Part shown: piece by piece, positions 32,290 to 40,052 of the stretch | How the letters are laid out: every line of letters begins with the position of its first letter | How positions within the stretch are numbered: the stretch's first letter is position 1 | NCBI GenBank assembly: GCA_020636275.1 | Contig: JACJYD010000006.1 | Span: 62,001 to 126,000 of the forward strand | Source of the DNA: Lewinellaceae bacterium | Lineage (GTDB): Bacteria > Bacteroidota > Bacteroidia > Chitinophagales > Saprospiraceae | DNA length: 64,000 nt | Reading direction: 5' to 3' | Program-made: the position numbers and the translations under genes | Notes under the pieces: generated by a model | What the model saw: only the letters and a program-made list of their open reading frames with translations | What the model was told of the DNA's origin: nothing | The model's database searches: none

Positions 32290-34461
32290 CTACACCAACC
32301 TTTCCAACAACGCCCTCACATTCCCTACCGACACCACCTGAAACCGCGCCGCCGTTTTAGCCATCCCCACTTTAATCGTAAACGCCCGGGGCGGCATCAC
32401 CTTGAAAGTATCTTCGTCAGTATGGTCGTCGCCGATGGCCATGATGAAGTCCCAGTCGCGCTCGGAGAGCCAGTTGAGCATAGCTTTCCCTTTGTTGACG
32501 CCGGCGTTTTTAATCTCTACGACCTTGTTGCCTTCGAGCACTTGAAGATCGAGGTTGGCGGTGAGGTAGAGGAGGGTATCGCGAAACTCCCGCACGCGTT
32601 TCTCACCGAGGTCCTTGTCGGTCATGCGGTAGTGCCAGGCGAGGGAGTATTGTTTTTCTTCGATGAATGAACCGGGCGTGCGTTCGACCATGTTGTCGAG
32701 CACGGGACGGATGTCTTTTTTCCAGGCATTGACCACGCCATGGGCCGATTTCCAGCGGTTGCCCATCTTGACCCATACGCCATGCTCGGCGGCGAGGTCG
32801 ATGCCGGTGGGGCCCAGCCATTTGTCGAGGGTATCGCGATCGCGACCGCTGCTCACGACAACCTGGTTGCCGGCTTGCCCCTTCAGGCTCTGGAGGAGGG
32901 TCAACAGATCTTCATCGGGCACGACGGCCATGGGATCGGGGTGAAATTCCATGAGGGTGCCGTCGTAGTCGAGTACGATGAGCCGGTCTTTGGCCTTGTG
33001 ATAGGCCTCGATGAGGCCCTGGATGTCTTGCTCTGTGAGGAGGTTGGTGTTTTCGCCTTTTTGTTCTTCCATGAGTCGCATTTGTTCATTGATGAAATCT
33101 TCCGCCCAGTTCTTGACATTGTACTTTTTCAGGCGCATCTGCATTTTTTCCAGGCGGGCGCGCTGTTCACCTTCGTCCATTTCGAGGGCAGTTTTGAGGG
33201 CATCCGCCATCTCGTTAATGTCTTGCGGATTGACGATGAGGGCGTCGTAAAGCTCGTTGGCGGCACCGGCCATTTCACTCAATATGAGTACGCCTTTTTT
33301 GGATTCTTCCTTGGCGGCGATGTATTCCTTGGCCACGAGGTTCATCCCGTCGCGCAGGGGGGTGATCATCGCGATCTCGGCCACTTTGTAGAGGGTGGTC
33401 AGCTCGCTGAAGTTGAGCGAGCGGTAAAAATAGAGAATGGGCGTCCAGTCAAAGGTGCCGTATTGGCTGTTGAACTCGCCGACCAACGTATCGATCTCGG
33501 TCTTGAGGTCGCGGTATTGGTCTACATTGGACCGGGAAGGCACGACGATCAGCACGAAACTGACCTTGGTTTTGTACTCGGGGTATTTTTTCAAAAAGCG
33601 ACCAAATACCTTGACCCGGCTAGGGATGCCCTTGGTATAGTCGAGCCGGTCGATGGTGATGACCAGTTTCCGGCCCTGGGTCTGCCGGCGTATGCGTTCC
33701 ATGCCGGACCGGGCGTCTTCTTCCACGTCGGGAAAGGCGTAGTTTTCGTAATCGATCCCCATGGGAAACACGTCCGTGTTGACCATGCGCTTGCCGACCG
33801 TCAGCTTGCCGAAGTAATGCTCATAGCCGGTAATGCGGTAAGCAGCACTGAGGAAGTGCCGCATGTAATCGAAGGTATGAAAGCCGATCTGGTCGGCGCC
33901 GAGCATGCCGCGCAGGATCTGTTCCCGCCAGGGGAGCATCCGGAACAACTCGTAGGAGGGGAAGGGAATATGCAGAAAAAAACCGATGGAAATATCGGGA
34001 TAGGTCTCCCGGATGAGCGCCGGGAGCAGGAGCAACTGGTAATCGTGCACCCAAACCATGTCGTCGGGCTGGATCGATTCGATCACTACTTCGGCAAACT
34101 TCTTATTGACTTCCTTATAGGCTTCCCAATAGTGGTCTTCATAAGAGGTGTATTGGGGAAAATAGTGGAAGTGGGGCCAGATGACCTTATTGCTGAAGCC
34201 TTCATAATAGAGCTCGATATCTTCCTCCGATAGGAATACCGGTACCAGTCCGTCTTTGGCCAGATGGTGTTTCACCGATTCCCGCTCCCACTGGTCATCG
34301 AGCGCCTGTCCGGGCCAGCCGATCCAGATCTTGTCGAGGGTCTCGTCCAGGGAGTTGAGCCCGGTGGCCAGCCCTCCTGCACTGGGGTAGTAGTGGAGTT
34401 CGCCTTGCTTTTTGTTGACGGTAACGGGAAGCCGGTTGGAGATGATGATCAGTCGAGGCAT
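32290..34461 (-). CDS. Bifunctional trehalose-6-phosphate synthase/phosphatase
   Basis: A 723-residue fusion. Residues 1-465 are a GT20 synthase like OtsA (RLIIISNRLPVTVNKKQGEL, VWVHDYQLLLLPALIRE, DRLDYTKGIPSRVKVF, PLRDGMNLVAKEYIA), which joins glucose to glucose 6-phosphate. Residues 490-723 are a HAD-type phosphatase like OtsB (VLDYDGTLMEF with the nucleophilic aspartate near 497, and GDDHTDEDTFKVMP near 677). Together they make trehalose from nucleotide-glucose, a compatible solute. Fused OtsA-OtsB is common in Bacteroidota. No regulatory site is clear upstream except the neighbouring gene's terminator. Confidence 0.95.
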   Translation of the reverse strand: MPRLIIISNRLPVTVNKKQGELHYYPSAGGLATGLNSLDETLDKIWIGWPGQALDDQWERESVKHHLAKDGLVPVFLSEEDIELYYEGFSNKVIWPHFHYFPQYTSYEDHYWEAYKEVNKKFAEVVIESIQPDDMVWVHDYQLLLLPALIRETYPDISIGFFLHIPFPSYELFRMLPWREQILRGMLGADQIGFHTFDYMRHFLSAAYRITGYEHYFGKLTVGKRMVNTDVFPMGIDYENYAFPDVEEDARSGMERIRRQTQGRKLVITIDRLDYTKGIPSRVKVFGRFLKKYPEYKTKVSFVLIVVPSRSNVDQYRDLKTEIDTLVGEFNSQYGTFDWTPILYFYRSLNFSELTTLYKVAEIAMITPLRDGMNLVAKEYIAAKEESKKGVLILSEMAGAANELYDALIVNPQDINEMADALKTALEMDEGEQRARLEKMQMRLKKYNVKNWAEDFINEQMRLMEEQKGENTNLLTEQDIQGLIEAYHKAKDRLIVLDYDGTLMEFHPDPMAVVPDEDLLTLLQSLKGQAGNQVVVSSGRDRDTLDKWLGPTGIDLAAEHGVWVKMGNRWKSAHGVVNAWKKDIRPVLDNMVERTPGSFIEEKQYSLAWHYRMTDKDLGEKRVREFRDTLLYLTANLDLQVLEGNKVVEIKNAGVNKGKAMLNWLSERDWDFIMAIGDDHTDEDTFKVMPPRAFTIKVGMAKTAARFQVVSVGNVRALLERLV

Positions 34462-34500
34462 AATGGTCAGGTTGTTGCTGGTAGGTCCCTAAAAATACTA

Positions 34501-34540
34501 AAAATAAAAAAGCCCTGTCTCCGCAGGGCTTTTTTATTTT
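34501..34540 (-). terminator. Terminator of the 463-residue unknown gene
   Basis: AAAAAAGCCCTG pairs with CAGGGCTTTTTT around CTCCG, with further A and T tracts. It lies seven bases after that gene's stop in the minus direction. Confidence 0.9.
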
Positions 34541-34546
34541 AGGACA

Positions 34547-35938
34547 CTACGCTCCCTTCTTCCGAGCGCGCTTTGTTTTAAACAGCTCTACGATCTCCTT
34601 ATCCTTTAGGAATTTCCAATCGAGGAATGAAGTGGAGACGAATTTTTTGATATCCTGGTAATCCTTACCGCGCTTGTCGACGAATTTCTTCATGCAGCGG
34701 TTGACATAGGCCATCGACAGGTCCTTCAGGTGCTGATTGAACTGTTGGTTGGCGAAGATATTCATGTAAATGGGGAAGGCCTTGGTCAGCTCGAAGTACT
34801 CCGGGTAATCGGTTACGTCGAGTTTGCTGATCGAGCGCTGAAAGTAGCGATAGATCATCTGGCGCACGGCTTCGCTTTCGATCGACATCCCCTCGTGGTT
34901 GTTGTAGTAGACCTTGATGGCTTCCTGTGCTTTCTCAGCGCGGAAGCCTTCCTCATGCACAATGTCCAGCATTTTATAGTACTCGCTCAGGCCGTCTTTT
35001 ACCTTGAGGTTGAGCGCCGTGAGGGTCCGCACATCGGCGTCGTCGTCGACATCGAGCCCGTATTCATTGAGCTCCAGCATAAAGCCGATCCATTCTTCAA
35101 AGAAATCGGGCATGGATTTGCGAACTGCGTTCAGCGCTTCTTCGGTCACCTCGCGGTCGGTTCCTTCCAGGTCGAAAAAATTCACGTAGAGGAAGAGCAC
35201 CTGCAGGTGGCCAACGGTATTGAAAAAAGCCTTGTTGCCGACAAAGGCGGTGATCTCGGGCAGAATGGTCGAGTTATCGGCGCCTTGGAGCTTGACGCGG
35301 TGAATGACGAAATGCTTGAGCGGGCCGACCAGGAAGGTCAGATCCTCCGGTTTGGCCGGAAATTCAGCGGTCTGGTAATTGTCGTGGATAAATTGGCGCT
35401 TGTACCGGATATAGCCCTCCTTCCGGTCGCTTACATTGCGGTATTTGTCGAGCTTCTGGCTCTGGAGGTAGTAGCGGATGCGCTTGTTTTCGAAAGAATT
35501 GATCAGGTTCGTGATCCAGATGTCTGAACTGAGCGCAAAGCCGATCTGTATGGACTGGCCGATCCGCTTTTTCAGGATTTCGAAGTTGGAAGAATTGCAG
35601 ATCGCTTCCAGCACATCCCGAAAGTGGTCTTGGGGACGCACATAGTGGTAGTCCTGGTTAACCTCGCCGCGCAGCACCGAATAGCCCAGGATCTTGGGCA
35701 GGAACAGGCCTTCGAACTCGGGCAGGAGCAGGATCCGTTCCAGGGCCACGAGCTGAAGGGGATTCTCCAGGGCCACTTTGGCATAGAAATCGGAAATGCG
35801 GGGCTCGAAGAGATCTTTGAGGAGGTTGTAATCGTCTTCTTCCTCCGTATCCAAATAGGTGGCCAACTCGCCGGATTCCTGGATCTCACCGGCCAGGTAT
35901 TCCAGCTCCTCGACGTAATTTTCTGCTAATTCTTTCAT
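34547..35938 (-). CDS. Conserved-looking protein of unknown function
   Basis: I do not recognise a family. The 463-residue protein has no signal peptide or membrane helix and is predicted to be almost wholly alpha-helical and acidic at the N-terminus (MKELAENYVEELEYLAGEIQ, YLDTEEEDDYNLL). It is rich in aromatic residues and has a basic C-terminus (LFKTKRARKKGA). I start at 35938; an in-frame ATG 21 bases upstream is possible. It has its own terminator and lies beside a hairpin cluster. A cytosolic role is all that can be inferred. Confidence 0.8.
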   Translation of the reverse strand: MKELAENYVEELEYLAGEIQESGELATYLDTEEEDDYNLLKDLFEPRISDFYAKVALENPLQLVALERILLLPEFEGLFLPKILGYSVLRGEVNQDYHYVRPQDHFRDVLEAICNSSNFEILKKRIGQSIQIGFALSSDIWITNLINSFENKRIRYYLQSQKLDKYRNVSDRKEGYIRYKRQFIHDNYQTAEFPAKPEDLTFLVGPLKHFVIHRVKLQGADNSTILPEITAFVGNKAFFNTVGHLQVLFLYVNFFDLEGTDREVTEEALNAVRKSMPDFFEEWIGFMLELNEYGLDVDDDADVRTLTALNLKVKDGLSEYYKMLDIVHEEGFRAEKAQEAIKVYYNNHEGMSIESEAVRQMIYRYFQRSISKLDVTDYPEYFELTKAFPIYMNIFANQQFNQHLKDLSMAYVNRCMKKFVDKRGKDYQDIKKFVSTSFLDWKFLKDKEIVELFKTKRARKKGA

Positions 35939-35961
35939 GATGAAAAGATTTTTTATCATTT

Positions 35962-36146
35962 GAAGGAGCGCTATCGCTCCCTTCCTTAAAAGGTCTTGGA
36001 ATTTGAAGGAGCGCTGTCGCTCCCTCTCTTAAAACATCTTTTAATTTGGAGGAGTGGCGCTGCGCGCCACTCCTCCAAATTAATCTTAAACAAGCCCATT
36101 TTGAACATGGACCTGACAGGGTCAATTAAGCCCTGCCAGGTCCATG
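35962..36146. repeat. Cluster of four hairpins between rpsP and the unknown gene
   Basis: Two near-identical short hairpins (GGAGCGCTATCGCTCC at 35965 and GGAGCGCTGTCGCTCC at 36008) are followed by a perfect 20-bp hairpin with TGC loop at 36041-36083 (arm core GGAGGAGTGGCGC). A fourth follows at 36106-36146 (ATGGACCTG ... CAGGTCCAT). Each is flanked by AATTTG or TTAAA tracts. No gene fits in the gap 35939-36185. Confidence 0.8.
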
Positions 36147-36185
36147 CAATGAAAATAGGGGGTATCCGCCCCGCTATTTAGCCAA

Positions 36186-36836
36186 TTACTTGTTTTCGTC
36201 TTCGTCCGAGTCGCCCGATTCGCTTTCTTCAGCGGCGGGAGCTTCTGCTTCCGTTGTTTCTTCGGCAGCAGGCGCCTCTTCAGCCGCTACTTCGGTTTCA
36301 GCTTCAGCCTCCGCTACGGGAGCTTCGGCTTCGACTTCTGACGTGGGTTCTTCTGCTGCCTCAACAGCTTCTTCAGCTACTTCTTCTGCAGGTTCTTCCA
36401 CGGGCTCGGGTTCTACTTTGCGGGGAGCGGGGATGCCGGAAACTTCAGCATGATACTGCTGTTTCTCCTCCTTCTTCTTCTCCACACGTGCTGCGGTCTT
36501 GGCTTCCTTGGCATCGATCCATTCCTGGTAGAGCCGATCGGCATCTTCCTGGGTCATGGCGCCTTTGTTGACCCCGCGCAACAAATGTTTGCGGAAAAAG
36601 ACGCCTTTGAACCGGAGGATAGCCCGAACGGTTTCGGTGGGCTGGGCTCCTTTCATCAACCAATCATAAGCTTTGTCACGATCGATATCGATCGTGGCAG
36701 GCGCGGTCATCGGGTTGTACGTACCCAGCTTTTCGATGAACCGGCCATCACGCGGCGAACGGGCATCCGCTACCACGATGTGGTAGAAGGGCTTTTTTTT
36801 GCGGCCCATCCGCTGCAAACGCATTTTAACTGCCAT
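36186..36836 (-). CDS. rpsP: 30S ribosomal protein S16 with long acidic tail
   Basis: A 216-residue S16. Residues 1-82 are the conserved ribosomal domain (MAVKMRLQRMGRKKKPFYHI, VVADARSPRDGRFIEKLGTY), which is the full length of E. coli S16. The next 60 residues are a basic, helical extension usual in the phylum. The last 70 are almost only Glu, Ala, Val, Thr and Ser with repeated AEE and EAP words. The tail probably projects from the 30S body and is disordered. It is transcribed alone; the upstream gap has a degenerate -7 candidate (minus-strand TACCTTCG). Confidence 0.96.
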   Translation of the reverse strand: MAVKMRLQRMGRKKKPFYHIVVADARSPRDGRFIEKLGTYNPMTAPATIDIDRDKAYDWLMKGAQPTETVRAILRFKGVFFRKHLLRGVNKGAMTQEDADRLYQEWIDAKEAKTAARVEKKKEEKQQYHAEVSGIPAPRKVEPEPVEEPAEEVAEEAVEAAEEPTSEVEAEAPVAEAEAETEVAAEEAPAAEETTEAEAPAAEESESGDSDEDENK

Positions 36837-36946
36837 AAGGTTTACAATAAATTAATTAAACCATACCTGCGTACCTTGCAGAGCAAGCGGCAGGTTTTTA
36901 CCGGGCGCGAAGGTAGGAAGATTTTTTGGAATGCGCAAGGTGAGCT

Positions 36947-36990
36947 AAAAATAAAGAGATGGGCGGCTCTGGCCGCCCATCTCTTTATTT
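36947..36990. terminator. 20-bp perfect hairpin before the PKD-protein gene
   Basis: AAAATAAAGAGATGGGCGGC and its exact complement flank TCTG. A and T tracts at both ends make it a possible bidirectional terminator. However, the genes on its two sides diverge from it (rpsP leftward, PKD gene rightward), so termination is not an obvious need. Confidence 0.7.
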
Positions 36991-37005
36991 TATAATTTGC
37001 AGGGT

Positions 37006-39576
37006 ATGAAAACATGGATGTTACTTTTTTTGACGGCGGGAATGACGACCCCGCTATTTTCCCAAACCAGCCTCTCCGGTATCATCAATACCTATGCGGC
37101 CGTGTCGGCTATTGATAATTGCGCTTCCAAGATCACGGTGACCGACGCCTCGGGGTTTCAGACCGGACAGGCGGTGCTCCTCATCCAGATGCAGGGCGCC
37201 ACGATCAACGAGAGCAATTCCTCCAGCTATGGAAACATCACCAACCTGAATAACGCGGGCAACTTCGAACGGGGCCGCATCTACCAGATCAGCGGCAATG
37301 ATATTTACCTGGAAAACGAACTGCTCCATACGTATTCCCCTTCGGGAAAAGTGCAGCTCGTCAGCATTCCGGAATATGCTTCGGCATCGGTCGACGGCGC
37401 CCTGACCGCGCCGGCCTGGAACGGAAGCACAGGGGGTATCCTGGCGTTCGATGTGACCAATACACTCGCCCTGCATGCGCCGGTTCAGGTGGATGGAAAG
37501 GGATTCCGGGGTGGACAGGTCGCCGTGGTAAACAGCAACTGCCAGTGGTTCCTCAATGAAGACGATTATTATTACGATCAGTCCAACTGGCGGGGCGCCC
37601 GCAAAGGGGAAGGGATCGCAGCAGTCATCTCCGGCAAGGAATGTGGCCGCGGCCCGCAGGCCAATGGCGGCGGCGGTGGAAACGACCACAATTCAGGCGG
37701 TGGCGGTGGCGCACAATTCACCACCGGCGGGATCGGGGGCTTGAACACGCCCTCTTCTTCGTTCGGTTGCGACGGCGACTTCCCTGGCATGGGCGGAAAA
37801 TCGCCTTCCGCAGGGACCGACCGCATCTTCATGGGCGGCGGGGGCGGCGCAGGCCATGCCGACGACCCGGGCACGGGCAGCAGCGGGGGCGCCGGCGGAG
37901 GGATCATCCTCGTTTGGGCCGGATCGATCGACGGCAACAGCTTCGCCTTCTCCGCCAAAGGGCAATCCGCGGCAGCCGCTACCGGCGACGGTGCAGGGGG
38001 CGGCGGCGGCGGCGGCACGATCCTCGTCACCTACAGCGCTGCTGTCAGCTCCTTCGACATTACCCTCAACGGCGGCAACGGCGGCAATACCAACAACCTC
38101 CCCGACCGCTGCTATGCACCCGGTGGAGGCGGCAGCGGCGGACGCTTCCTGCGAAACGGCCCCACAGTGGCCAACGTTCAGCTCAACGGGGGCGCGCCCG
38201 GCGTCAATCTGACGACCTCTTCCCTTTGCAATACGCCCAACAACGGCGCCACAGCCGGCCAGGGCGGCCAGCAACAGACCTTTTCCGGCGTGCCGGAGGG
38301 AAATATCCCCATCGAATTTCCGGTCATCAACCAGCAGCCTCCGGCCCAGATCCTCTTTTGCGGCGACCCTCCGCTGAGTCTGATGGTGACGGCCGGCGGC
38401 AACGACCTCCAGTATCAGTGGCAGGTCAACAGCGGAAGCGGGTTCACCAACCTCAGCGACAACGCGTTCTACAGCGGTACCTTATCTCCTACCCTACTGC
38501 TCCTCGACCCCCAACCGGGCTGGGAAGGCTACCAATACCAGTGTGTCATCACCAGCAGTTGCTTCCCCCCGGTCACTTCACAAGCCACTACCCTGTCCAT
38601 CGGACTTCCCGCTCAGGCCGGCTTTAGTTATACCGTCGACGGGACGATGGTCGCGTTTCAGAATACCTCCCTCAATGCCGATTCGGTGCTCTGGTCGTTC
38701 GGCGACGGCCTGCAAAGCACGGCATTCAGTCCGGCTCACAACTACGCCTCGGAAGGCGCCTACACCGTTATTCTGACGGCCTACGGCGATTGCGGGGAAT
38801 CCGTTTTCATACAGACCATCCAGGTGGGCTTTCCGCCTTCGGCCGATTTCGACTCCGATTTTACCGCCGGATGCGCACCGCTCACCGTGCTGTTCGAGGA
38901 TCTGTCGACCGGCCTCAACATCAATACCTGGAACTGGTCCTTTCCGGGCGGACAACCGCCTGTTTCCAGCCAGACCAACCCCACCGTCGCTTACGATACG
39001 GCAGGCATTTTCGACGTGACCCTGATCGTGGGCAATGCCGCGGGGTTCGACACCCTTCTTTTGGAGAACTATATCGAGGTCGTGCCCGTGCCGCAGGCAT
39101 TTTTCACCTATTCCGTATCCGGCGATACCGTCTTTTTCTCCAATGCTTCCACCGGCGGCAATCTGAGCTTTTCCTGGGATTTCGGTGATGGTTCCGCCTC
39201 TTCCAATTCCGTCAATCCGGTTCACCTTTTCCCCGGTCCCGGCCTCTACGAGGTCACGCTGACCGCCCTGAACACCTATTGCGCCGGCGCGGCATCCCTG
39301 CTGATCCAGGTTGGCCCGAACGCTGCTGAGGAAAAACCGCAGGCGGCTTCCCTCCGGGTCTTCCCAAATCCGGTACGGGATCTGCTATTCGTTCAGGTTG
39401 GTGAAAAAAGGATGGAAATGGAATTCCGCAATGCATTGGGCGTTTGTGTTTACCGGTCGGACATAGGCCCCGGCTTGCAACCCATCGATGTCGGGAATTG
39501 GCCTCCCGGCCTGTACTGGGTGGAATGGAAGGAAAACGGCAAGCGGTTTGGCCGGCGATTGATAATTATCAATTAA
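37006..39576 (+). CDS. Large secreted protein with glycine-rich region, PKD domains and T9SS sorting domain
   Basis: An 856-residue exported protein. The signal peptide is MKTWMLLFLTAGMTTPLFSQ. Residues about 25-210 are beta-rich. Residues 212-341 are very glycine-rich (ANGGGGGNDHNSGGGGGAQF, GGGGGAGHADDPGTGSSGG). An Ig-like segment follows (LQYQWQVNSGSGFTNLSD). Three PKD domains come next (about 535-772), each with the FGDG or SFPGG type motif (VLWSFGDGLQSTAF, FSWDFGDGSASSNS). The last 75 residues are a type A T9SS sorting domain (LRVFPNPVRDLLFVQV ... GLYWVEWKENGKRFGRRL). I start at 37006. The likely role is surface structure or adhesion; no catalytic motif is visible. Confidence 0.88.
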   Translation: MKTWMLLFLTAGMTTPLFSQTSLSGIINTYAAVSAIDNCASKITVTDASGFQTGQAVLLIQMQGATINESNSSSYGNITNLNNAGNFERGRIYQISGNDIYLENELLHTYSPSGKVQLVSIPEYASASVDGALTAPAWNGSTGGILAFDVTNTLALHAPVQVDGKGFRGGQVAVVNSNCQWFLNEDDYYYDQSNWRGARKGEGIAAVISGKECGRGPQANGGGGGNDHNSGGGGGAQFTTGGIGGLNTPSSSFGCDGDFPGMGGKSPSAGTDRIFMGGGGGAGHADDPGTGSSGGAGGGIILVWAGSIDGNSFAFSAKGQSAAAATGDGAGGGGGGGTILVTYSAAVSSFDITLNGGNGGNTNNLPDRCYAPGGGGSGGRFLRNGPTVANVQLNGGAPGVNLTTSSLCNTPNNGATAGQGGQQQTFSGVPEGNIPIEFPVINQQPPAQILFCGDPPLSLMVTAGGNDLQYQWQVNSGSGFTNLSDNAFYSGTLSPTLLLLDPQPGWEGYQYQCVITSSCFPPVTSQATTLSIGLPAQAGFSYTVDGTMVAFQNTSLNADSVLWSFGDGLQSTAFSPAHNYASEGAYTVILTAYGDCGESVFIQTIQVGFPPSADFDSDFTAGCAPLTVLFEDLSTGLNINTWNWSFPGGQPPVSSQTNPTVAYDTAGIFDVTLIVGNAAGFDTLLLENYIEVVPVPQAFFTYSVSGDTVFFSNASTGGNLSFSWDFGDGSASSNSVNPVHLFPGPGLYEVTLTALNTYCAGAASLLIQVGPNAAEEKPQAASLRVFPNPVRDLLFVQVGEKRMEMEFRNALGVCVYRSDIGPGLQPIDVGNWPPGLYWVEWKENGKRFGRRLIIIN

Positions 39577-39620
39577 TGCAGGTGCGGTAAATGCATCTCA
39601 CAATATTTCAAATCAACAGG

Positions 39621-39790
39621 AGTCATCCCGAAATTTTGGATTCTTTGATGTTTATTAACCGCGAAGACGCTAAGGACGCTAAGACATTGGATCTTTACAA
39701 TTACCTGTTGTGCCAAAGCCGAATGTCTTTGCGTCCTTGGCGCCTTTGCGGTTCATGTATTTTTGAGCTTTTTCAAAATTTGGGATGAAT
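39621..39790. repeat. Nested inverted repeat with AACCGC...GACGCTAAG words
   Basis: AACCGCGAAGACGCTAAGGA (39657) faces GCGTCCTTGGCGCCTTTGCGGTT (ending 39753). Outside it, GTCATCCCGAAATTTTG (39622) faces CAAAATTTGGGATGA (ending about 39787). The inner word resembles the AACCGCAAAGGACGCAAAG repeat found in many environmental bacteria. The rest of 39577-39830 is empty. Confidence 0.75.
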
Positions 39791-39830
39791 CAAGTTCAAA
39801 TGTGTTTAATGCGATTTATCGCAACTTGAA

Positions 39831-39971
39831 TTAATTTACCCACTCCAATTTTTCCGTTCGCTTTACCATGTGGCAACCGCCCTGGTCGAAAAGGATATAC
39901 CCCACTACCAAGGCGCAGATCAATATGAGTATCCAGTCCAGTTTTCGTACGATTGGTTTCTTTCCTTCCAT
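39831..39971 (-). CDS. Small single-pass membrane protein (46 residues)
   Basis: A 46-codon frame beginning MEGKKPIVRKLDWILILICA and ending KLEWVN. A basic N-terminus, one hydrophobic helix (WILILICALVVGYILF) and a short soluble tail with a cysteine give the shape of a small inner-membrane protein. It lies 81 bases after the TonB-dependent receptor stop on the same strand. I recognise no family, and support is only its composition and position. Confidence 0.4.
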   Translation of the reverse strand: MEGKKPIVRKLDWILILICALVVGYILFDQGGCHMVKRTEKLEWVN

Positions 39972-40052
39972 AAAAATCTGATTAACCGATTCCTTTGTAA
40001 ACAAAGTATCTTTTTTAATAGCACATGCACTCCTAACTATTATTACGGCGTT

